Shown here: positions 56,012 through 64,000 of the stretch, in pieces
Position numbering within the stretch: position 1 is the first letter of the stretch
Layout: each line of letters starts with the position of its first letter
Origin: Argopecten irradians
Taxonomy: Eukaryota; Mollusca; Bivalvia; Pectinida; Pectinidae
Length of the DNA: 64,000 bases
Direction: 5' to 3'
NCBI RefSeq assembly: GCF_041381155.1
Contig: NC_091142.1
Span: forward strand, 5,459,778-5,523,777
Translations under genes and position numbers: made by a program
The notes under the pieces: generated by a model
What the model was told of the DNA's origin: nothing
Databases searched by the model: none
Seen by the model: only the letters and a program-made list of their open reading frames with translations

Positions 56012-59000
56012 ATGGCGGCGACGCAATTGGTGATGGTATTGTTTCTAGTCCTAATATTCAGCACCGTAGGAGGTAAGTTATGACATTAGATGTGCATGCA
56101 TCAAAATATGTATTATTTCGTCAAATTTCAACTTGGTAATATTGCTCGTCAGGGATGGAATCTGGTGTCGATTCCTCGAAAGAAACTTATTCAAGACGAA
56201 AAGGACATGGAGTCATAACTTTGTACACGAGTTTCAAAATATTATAGAGAAAAGCATAAATTTTGAGTTAAGTTTGCAATATCGGAGCCTGGTCAGTATC
56301 TTGATGAAGATTGCTTCGCTATTTAGGTCACTTATACTCGGACCCCCTGGACGATTTTATAGAGAGGTTTTATATATAATGTTGTTGAGTATAATGGTTT
56401 GATTTTGTTTACCGTTTATTTACGATTATGTTTCACAAAGGGTTGATTAATCAGGTCACAGGGACTTAGCACGGATTTCCAACCAACAGTTAAATAAATA
56501 TTTGCATATCGTATCGATATTTATTGACAGTTGATTGGAAATTCGTTCCAAGTCCCTGTGATTCAGGTAATAAATTGAGTTGTTAGGTTTTGGTGTGTGG
56601 TATAGGAAAGCTGATCTTGAAGTACTCGTAGAAAAATCACCGACCAGTGACCAACACAGGTTAAAGACGCGATATTCATATTTTATTTTCATTTTTTCAT
56701 TACAAAATATTTTATTGACACCAACAAAAATATTACATTTATTCATACAAGAAGGTATATACCATAGTAACAATATTGGATTGGACAACAGGCTAAGTCT
56801 ATACTAGTCATTTTCATACCAGATTTAATCAAATTTTAAAATCATGCATTAACACTTTGGCATATACTTATTGAAATGGTATCTACAAAACAAAAATATC
56901 CAATGAAATATTGAATAGTTGAACAATCTCCGCATATTTTTAAACGAATGCAGGGCATATACACACTATATGAAGAATAAGTTGTAAACGTATGATTTGA
57001 GTCTAAAGGTCAATATATTCGTATTTTACGATGAGCTAAACACTCACAAAGATCAAAAGGACATCTAATACATTTGACATTACAATATTACACTGAAGTA
57101 TGTTCTAGGGCGAGACTCTCACAGTATTCAGTACACTCTCCGGCAGCCTATATTATTAAAACCGTGTTTATCATCGCTACACTTTTAAAACTAAAATTTT
57201 ATTTGTTTTGTCCCTGCTACATGTCTGATAATCTTTGACATTTAGTTACAACAAATAAAGAAGGGTTTTAGATGACTACTAAGTTAATGTTCACCATTTT
57301 CTTTGAAATATCTCAGTTTGGTCCAAGCTGTAGATTGGATATTTCTTTTTTTTAACAATTTCTGATTATCAGAGGTGTTATTGCAGAAAATATCGTGCAG
57401 CTATTAGCACTCCTCCCTGCCCTGTTGGTGAATAATATAAGATTAAGTATCTTATATGAATGTTTTCACCCCTTTCTCTTGATTTGGTTGAATATTTGCC
57501 ATGTATAATTATTACATCTTTTCAGAAAATTCGTAATAGCTTCATTCATAATAAAATCGCACATACATAGAAACAATAGCTGCTCCGGCCTCTTTAGTAC
57601 TGTAGCAGTGAGTCTAGAGGTAATGAAAAATCTGGCACATCAACCTAATAGGGGGATAGGGAGATTGACCTTTCTGTACTCATTATTCCGGGAGTGGTTT
57701 CAAACTAAAGGGAGGGTGGGGGTGATCTATTACTTTACTGAGAAATTATCACGGTCTTGTGATCTTATCCTATGCAGTAATCATAGGTGTTTGGCTCTAT
57801 AGACATTTTACTCTATGTACATGTGCAATACAGTATTATATATATATACAGATGTATATAGAAAAAGTCTAGAGTCTAACGCCTGTGCAGTACTCTTCAA
57901 CCACAAATACTGTGTTCCACGACTTGATATGTACGTTTCATTTCTGGTTTTTTTTCTGGATTGTATCAATTAATCAAGTACATGTAAATGTATAATCTTG
58001 AAATTGTGCATTAATCAAGAAAACTGAGCGCAAATAACTAATAAAGATATGTGAATAGATGTCACGCTTTTTCATAACATAATCCAAAACGCAAATGTTT
58101 TACTTTATAATCGGTTGTTTTTGCGGGTAAAAAATACGATTTTAATAATAAAAGAAGAAATTAATTTTCAATGAATATTTTGTTTTTGCAATCAGACTAT
58201 AACAATCCACATGTATATTAGTAAGTATAGTAACGTTTTTGTAATCCATTTCATATTTTCGCGACTAAGCTAATGTGTCGCAAAATCGCGAAAATATTTT
58301 CTCCGCAAAAATATCTATATTTTCATAGATATCTGTTACATGTATATTAGCAAAATGCATATATATGTAGATAAACTCACAGAACAAGGTCAAATACATG
58401 TACATGTATATTGTAAATATAAATCTAATTTGCTGATTCATTCAAGAAAATCTACCGGAGCTACAACTGTATATATGTATCCGTCAGTTTTATGACATGA
58501 TTTCCGACAGAAGGATGTATTCATGTATAAACGCACATTCTTCCAACTTTATTGAATGGTATAACGGAATGAATAACGGAAAGCAATGTAGATGAAATGT
58601 AAATAAAATCATTAAACTTATTGACATCAATTACATAAAAGAAGACAGCTATTTAAATATATATATATACATATATATATATTGTTTAAAAACTTGATAT
58701 AGATTATTGTATTGTTATCATCGTATATATACATATGCATACACTTTACATTGTCTCCGTTGATTACGTTTATCACACACCTGCAGGCGACACACATACA
58801 TAATGACGTTCATGATTCAATGAATGGCGATGTCACCAAAAATTAAATGATAATCGGATTAACCCAAATAAAGATGTCAGATATTCTTTACATGATCACC
58901 ATAATTAATTGTAACTATTGTATCAATGGTTTACAAGTTTACACCACCTTCTGATTTGTATGAGGATATAACAGAATTAATTTATCAAAACAATTTCTGA

Positions 59001-62000
59001 AAACGTCAAAGACTGATCCATATTCTTGTAATTGCATAGTGCATCTAGTGCATCAGTACTCACGCAATAGTATATAACACAGGCGTTTGGCTCTTTAGAC
59101 ATTTCTCTCTTCCTATATATACTTACATGTATATATATATAATACTGACACTTTATTATATATATATAGAGAGAGAAAAATGTCTATAGAGCCGAACGCC
59201 TGTGTGGTTATAATTTCGATGCTGAAATAAACTTATTTAATTTATCTATCTGTACTTGATTTGAATCGAAAACGGTCAATGACAGTGATAGTAACCCATG
59301 AAGTATCAATACTTTCCTTTAATTTACATGTACGATGTATCTACACAAAAAAAATCATAAATGCTTCACAGCAAAGCTTACCCCAGCATAGAGTTCATCA
59401 ACACCGATAACAGTAGTGTCAAGGTCAAATAGTTCGGAAAATCAGGGGTAAGGTCAAAGGTCATTTGGTAATTTGGTTGAGGTCATAAAGGTCATATTTG
59501 GGTCAAATAACAGGACAAATTGTTAATAAATCTTTATTATATCACAGGTCAAGAAATTGGAAATGGAAATAATTCAGAGCTCACCCATCACGTGACGTCA
59601 CAGAACTTTCCCGAGCATTACCCGGCAAACACAAACCAACAATGGAACTTCAGCATGGACCACGGACAATGGACGGTCATTTTCCGGACTGTGGACATCG
59701 AACAGTCTCGTGGATGTAAGAAAGACTACCTGTACATCTACGACGGAGTAGATTCAAAATAGTAAGTCGCTTAAAAAACGTCACTCTAGCTAGTTACTGC
59801 AAACGGTACTGATTTCGGGAGTTTTCATCTTCCTAAAAATGGTAGCCGGTTCGGGTCATCCCAAAATATCGCATTGTCGACAGAGCGCAATAGCGACAAT
59901 TAAATACAGCGACAACGAGAGATCGCGATTACGACAACACATTGTCGCTCTGTCTGCCTCTGTCGCATTGTCGCTATGTCGTCGTAACATTGTCGTAATC
60001 TCGTTCTGTCGACCTGAGATCGGCAAAGCAAGATTGCGAGATGGCCTTATTCGCTAATACAATTCCTTTCGAAACTTAAATAATTTCCAACAGCAAATAT
60101 TAATAAAGAATGGCTATAATTTATTTGTTTCCATTCCCAAGTATTAAAGGAATGTTACCATATTACGTTTTGAGTAAGAAAGTAAGTTTTTGACTACAAG
60201 GTAGAAACGCTCAAATATCAGTGCACAAGTACATAATAAAGGCTTGAACCCGACAATAGTTTTGGTTTATCGATGTATAGTTTCATTACAAGTCCATTCT
60301 GTACTTGTAATGTCAATCTCGCTATAAACAAACTTAAATTATCATTAAATGGAACAATGATTTATTCAATTATATTTTCGATTTCCTGGAATGAATAATC
60401 AATCGATATGTGATGAAAGTGATCTCAACTTCCCTGTTTTGAGTTATTAATTCCTCTTTTACTCATCCGAAAGTTTTATTCATCAGATCTACCAGACTAC
60501 TACGCAGTTTAATTGTGGAAGTATAACATGAAACTATATATCGTTTAAATGCGGCGTACTCAAGTTCTGGGGCATTGATTGGTACTCAGATATCACTGGT
60601 GTTGTATTCAGATTTTTATTTTTTGGTGAAACTGTAACTATTAACGAAAAAAAGCAAATTTTGTGAATGATATCAGAAAACCAATCAATACTTTAGAATG
60701 GATCTGTGGTATTTTCATAAAGGGTCATACTATGTGACCAACTGTATACAATGTATATACTTCATTAATTATGATCGGTCAAAGTTACTTCCCTTTGTTT
60801 CACACAGTCAGCTGACTTTAAATTAAAGGAGGTTAACTCTGACAGACCAGAATGATTACTGACGAAGGGAAAAGAAGGGAAATAACCCTTATAGAAAAAA
60901 ACCAACAGACTGGCAAACTTGAAATGTCTGGGAAATTATTGTAATGACGGTAAAATTCAAAAGAAAAAGGAATTTACAGGGAATATCAAGACTTAAACAA
61001 AATAGATAATTATTCAATATTCCTTTTGTGAACTTCATTGCCTAAACGTTGAGTTCTTCAGGGTGGCGTCCTATGATCATCGTTTTTCTTGTGATTTACT
61101 AGAACGAATAATAATACCCTGCCTCCACTCCGTTCCCGTCAGAAATCTTCCGTCCGTCGTTCAAAGCCACATCATCGTAGCTAGTAATTAACGTGCACAT
61201 CGTTTAATACTTTTGACCTTTGTCAAATAAACTACTCATAGAAATTAAGAACCTTTGATTCGGTAGATTCGGCTCCGGTAGTATTTAAAATAATGACCTC
61301 GGCCCATGTCCTCGGTTATTATTCAATTTTACCAGGGTGATATTACATCATATGAACCTTAACACAATTTAATGTACTATTGGGTAAGAGTTGAACTTTA
61401 ACAATTAAATATGCTCCATCGCCGACAGAGCATAAACGATACTCATTATTTGAATAACAATTATTTAATCGTGTATATATATATGTCTAATTAACACAAT
61501 ATATATGATATATACATTGTATATATATATATTTATATAAAATTTTGCTTTTGGTGCATGCTCAATCAGTACTTCATTCCATTTAAGACATAGTGCCACG
61601 GAATTTTTTTCGGTGCACAATTATTTAAAGATGCTCCACCGCCGACAGAGCATAAATGATACTCATTACTTGAACAATAATTGGTGTTTGATCTTGTATA
61701 TGTATGTCTAATTAACACAAAAATAATATAAAATAATTCATTTTGCCTTTGGTGCATGCGCAATCAGTACTTCATTCCATATAGGATATAGTATCAGGGA
61801 ATTTTTTCGGAATGAAAATAATTAGTTTTCATGTTTTAAACTTTAGTAAAATTAGAAGCTCAAAATTTTTAATGGTGGTTAAAACACAATTCAATACCAC
61901 AGCACTCACAACACATTGTTTACAGGGAAGGTTGACCTTTTATTACCCTGGCTGTTAACAGGAAGTTATAATAACCCAAATCATTCACGGTTTGATCATC

Positions 62001-64000
62001 CTCCGGGAGACTGGCGGTGCCGATATCCAGTTTCCTATCATTGTGCAGAAAAACTACACTTGTAGACATATAATGACATTGCTTGTGGTGATTCATTTAA
62101 TGCTCTGAAGCTGTTGTGTATTGGACACAATAAATTTAATGCACATATAATGCATTGTCTGCTCTGATGGGACGTATTTACGGGTCAAAGTCATCATGGA
62201 ATTTGTCACTGTCGTGTGAAACGTACTATCACAGCTCAGTTGAGGCAGATAGTGCGACGTACAATGTACACCTGGAACCGAGGATTAATTGAGGTTAATC
62301 ACAGAGACCTGGCATGAATGTGCAACCAGTGCCAGGTCCCTGTGACCAACAGTATATGCATTGTATATATAAGTATATCATATATGTATATACTGTTGGT
62401 TGGAAATCCGTGCCAGGTTCCTGCCAGGCTAATAACAGTTTACCGACAATTTTCAAATCAAAATAAAATAATGTCATGTGATCCTTATGACCTCCATTCT
62501 TTTACTTATTTTTTTTTACTTTTAGCTAGAGATATAATCACATGTTTTGTATGCACGCAAATGAATTAGGAAAATTGCACTTAAGAAGTGAACAACAGGA
62601 CCTCGGCTGTAGATGTAAAACTATATATATCTTAGTCTAAATCGTTGAACATTTGTATGCGGAACCGTATTACATCATTTAGAATACAGGTATATAGGCC
62701 AGTGAAACTACTAATCTTTCTAGCTTTCATATAAATAATTCAAAAAGGCACACGCGTATTAAGGAGAAATTTACATATTTCTCCTTAATTCTGGATTCCC
62801 ATGCTAGCTGTCATCAAAATAAAGAAGGACCATTTCAGATCTTCTTCATCCATTGGAGAACACTAGACACCTAACTACTTCTATCATCTCATTTCCATGC
62901 AGGTACATAGTTTGTTAGAATTGTAACTGATGTCCCCGTTGAATGTGTAAAAGGCGACTTAACTTGATACTTTATATTTTCTTTTCTATCTAACTGACTT
63001 TCTTCTTCCTAACGTCTCCCTTGACACCGCCTCACTTTTGGGTTTAAGTTAAGCGTTTGCCTCTTTGAGCTCTGGCTTTTGTCCCCTTGCTGAGTCACAC
63101 TATAGAATGGGAGAGAGTTTGTTTGTTTGATTGATTATTTTAACGTCCTATTAACAGCCAGGGTCATGTAAGGACGGCCTCCCATGTATGCAGTGTGTAG
63201 CGTGTGTGAAGTGCGAGGTGCAGGTTTTAGGAGACTGTGGTTTGTTCCTGTTGTGTCTTCTTGTATAGTGTAACTGTTGCCCTTTTTATAGTGCTATATC
63301 ACTGCAGCATGCCACCGAAGACACCAAGCAACACACTCCACCCGGTCACATTATACTGACAACGGGCGAACCAGTCGTCCCACTCCTTGTATGCTGAACG
63401 CTAAGCAGGAGCAGAAACTACCACTTTTATAGACTTTGGTGTGTCTCGGCCAGGGGACAGAACCCAGAACCTTTCTCACAGGGGCGAACGGTCAACTTAA
63501 GGCCAAAAGTGAGGCGGTGCCAAGGGAGGCATTAGGAAAGATAAAGTCAGTTAGGAAGAAGAGAAAAGATAAGATCCTAAATTTAGTCGCCTTTTACGAT
63601 CATGCAATAGGGGCATCAGGTACAATTCTAACGCCGTACCTCCAGGACATGTGGGGAAGAGTTCCATTATTACAAGTATTGACATAACACGAATATACCG
63701 CAGCCTCCCAAAAACAAATATACATCCACACACTTAAGGCATTGCACACAGCACTAGGGAGGCCGTCCTGTGCAAATATTTTGTATTTTTTGTTGATGCA
63801 AGAGACTGAGAATATGTTGAATAGATAACAAACCACACTATTGTCACTCATTGATAGAAATCACACAATTACTTTTTGATATTACAGCCCGGAGAAAAAA
63901 TTATGTGATAAGCTTGAGAACATGGCCGACTTCCGAACCACACGCTCTTCTATTCGGATCGTCTTTCATTCGGACAGTAATGGTCAAGCCCAAGGATTCG
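56012..64000 (+). CDS. Secreted CUB-domain protein, 5' part (runs off the window)
   Basis: Three exons joined in phase: 56012-56072, 59548-59761 and 63888 to the window end. The first exon is a signal peptide (MAATQLVMVLFLVLIFSTVG). A CUB domain follows: ELTHHVTSQNFPEHYPAN, QWNFSMDHGQWTVIFRTVDI, then RGCKKDYLYIYDG and KLCDKLENM, and IRIVFHSDSNGQAQGF at the edge. CUB domains are extracellular protein-binding modules of about 110 residues. The second disulfide pair (GC..LC) is present. The usual first pair is missing: QQW stands where xCxW is common. That state is known in the first CUB of C1r/C1s/MASP-type proteases, but domains further downstream are outside the window, so the protein class cannot be told. 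Confidence 0.85.
56457..56560. mobile_element. Palindromic MITE, family 'CACAGGGACYTGGCACG', copy 2
   Basis: CACAGGGACTTAGCACGGAT and, inverted at the right, CACAGGGACTTGGAACGAAT. Both are followed by TTCCAAC/TTCCAATC and AACTGT-type sequence. About 104 bp, flanked by similar TCAGGT on both sides. Confidence 0.8.
57781..57888. mobile_element. Palindromic MITE, family 'CACAGGCGTTYGGCTCTWTAG', copy 1
   Basis: CATAGGTGTTTGGCTCTATA at the left. The right end read inwards is CACAGGCGTTAGACTCTAGA. The centre is a TA repeat. About 108 bp. Confidence 0.75.
59078..59205. mobile_element. Palindromic MITE, family 'CACAGGCGTTYGGCTCTWTAG', copy 2
   Basis: CACAGGCGTTTGGCTCTTTA at the left and, inverted, CACAGGCGTTCGGCTCTATA at the right. 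Both continue into GACATTT(T)TCTCTC. The centre is a TA repeat. About 128 bp. Confidence 0.85.
59865..60035. repeat. CpG-rich patch of CGACAAT / ATTGTCG motifs in both orientations
   Basis: About fourteen CGACA or TGTCG words in 170 bp of otherwise CpG-poor DNA, e.g. ATTGTCGACAGAGCG at the left and CATTGTCGTAATCTCG at the right. The left half mainly has CGACA and the right half mainly TGTCG, so the patch is a loose inverted repeat. Confidence 0.7.
61405..61810. repeat. Direct duplication of an approximately 210-bp unit
   Basis: The block running from ATGCTCCATCGCCGACAGAG through TTGGTGCATGCTCAATCAGT to GGAATTTTTTTCGG recurs once, starting near 61630, with small differences. The ATGCTCCACCGCCGACAGAG core is a dispersed repeat motif I recall from bivalves. 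Confidence 0.85.
62300..62425. mobile_element. Palindromic MITE, family 'CACAGGGACYTGGCACG', copy 3
   Basis: The left part has an additional internal inversion (CACAGAGACCTGGCATGAAT, then CAGTGCCAGGTCCCTGTGAC). The right part reads ACTGTTGGTTGGAAATCCGT, then GCCAGGTTCCTG. A TA-rich centre lies between ACAGTATAT and ATATACTGT. Confidence 0.75.
62898..63646. mobile_element. Foldback element with arms of about 215-230 bp
   Basis: The left arm (62898-63115) and right arm (63425-63646) are inverted copies. They share GTTAGAATTGTA, TGTAAAAGGCGACT or its partner, TAACTGACTTT, CCTCCCTTGGCACCGCCTCA and its left counterpart, and TTTTGTCCCCTTGCTGAGTC or its partner. The centre (63130-63300) carries TTAACGTCCTATTAACAGCC, a motif I recall as widespread in bivalves. 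No transposase seen. Confidence 0.75.

Larger units (their letters stand above)
56073..59547. other. First intron of the CUB gene, 3.5 kb
   Basis: Contains three small MITEs (56457, 57781, 59078) and AT-dinucleotide tracts near 58655-58690 and 59135-59165. From about 56600 to 57750 I see nothing definite. Open frames there are short and unrecognised. Confidence 0.6.
59762..63887. other. Second intron of the CUB gene, 4.1 kb
   Basis: Holds a CGACAAT-rich patch (59865-60035), a direct duplication (61405-61810), a MITE (62300) and a foldback element (62898). The rest (60060-61400, 61810-62290) shows no gene or clear repeat. Confidence 0.6.

Overview
This is a eukaryotic, AT-rich, intron-rich window, most likely from a bivalve mollusc (scallop- or oyster-like). 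The evidence is metazoan gene structure with short GT..AG-bounded exons, invertebrate-style orthologues of vertebrate genes, and several dispersed repeats that I recall as typical of bivalve genomes (the 'AGCTCAC..GGTCC..AAGGACC' element and the 'TTAACGTCCTATTAACAGCC' element). No database search was possible; gene names rest on remembered family sequences and on exon phases that fit together.

Layout. (1) 375-20639, + strand: SANBR/KIAA1841 homologue (SANT + BTB domains), 18 coding exons, with a 3'UTR minisatellite and polyadenylation signal near 21.8 kb. (2) 24237-42395, - strand: INTS2 (Integrator subunit 2), 22 coding exons whose phases all fit, giving about 1,141 residues. It converges with SANBR. 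(3) 42567-43918, + strand: MED31 (Mediator subunit 31), 4 exons, head-to-head with INTS2 across only 171 bp, so the two probably share a bidirectional promoter. (4) 43.87-47.88 kb: a tandem array of a 61-bp unit that begins inside the last MED31 codons. (5) 48.44-49.91 kb: an unrelated 31-bp tandem array. (6) 49.9-53.4 kb, - strand: a decayed LINE with an N-terminal zinc finger, reverse transcriptase, CCHC knuckle and restriction-like endonuclease (R2/NeSL-type superclade). (7) 56012 to the window end, + strand: the first three exons of a secreted CUB-domain protein that runs off the edge. Introns and spacers hold many small inverted-repeat elements (MITEs), two longer foldback elements and several minisatellites.

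Most unusual pattern: at least four tandem arrays contain a piece of exon edge. INTS2 has a tandemly copied 3' splice site at exon 2 (4 copies, 46-bp unit), another at exon 16 (5 copies, about 44 bp) and a tandemly copied 5' splice site at exon 18 (8 copies, about 74 bp, where the first two spare donors would add in-frame 25-residue modules). MED31 has its stop-codon region copied about 65 times. SANBR also carries a 1.07-kb tandem duplication containing a whole 163-bp exon. How the splicing and 3'-end machinery deals with these copies is the main thing worth testing here.

Functional theme: INTS2 and MED31 both act on RNA polymerase II transcription. SANBR is a putative chromatin co-repressor-type protein in vertebrates. 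The CUB gene is an unrelated secreted protein.
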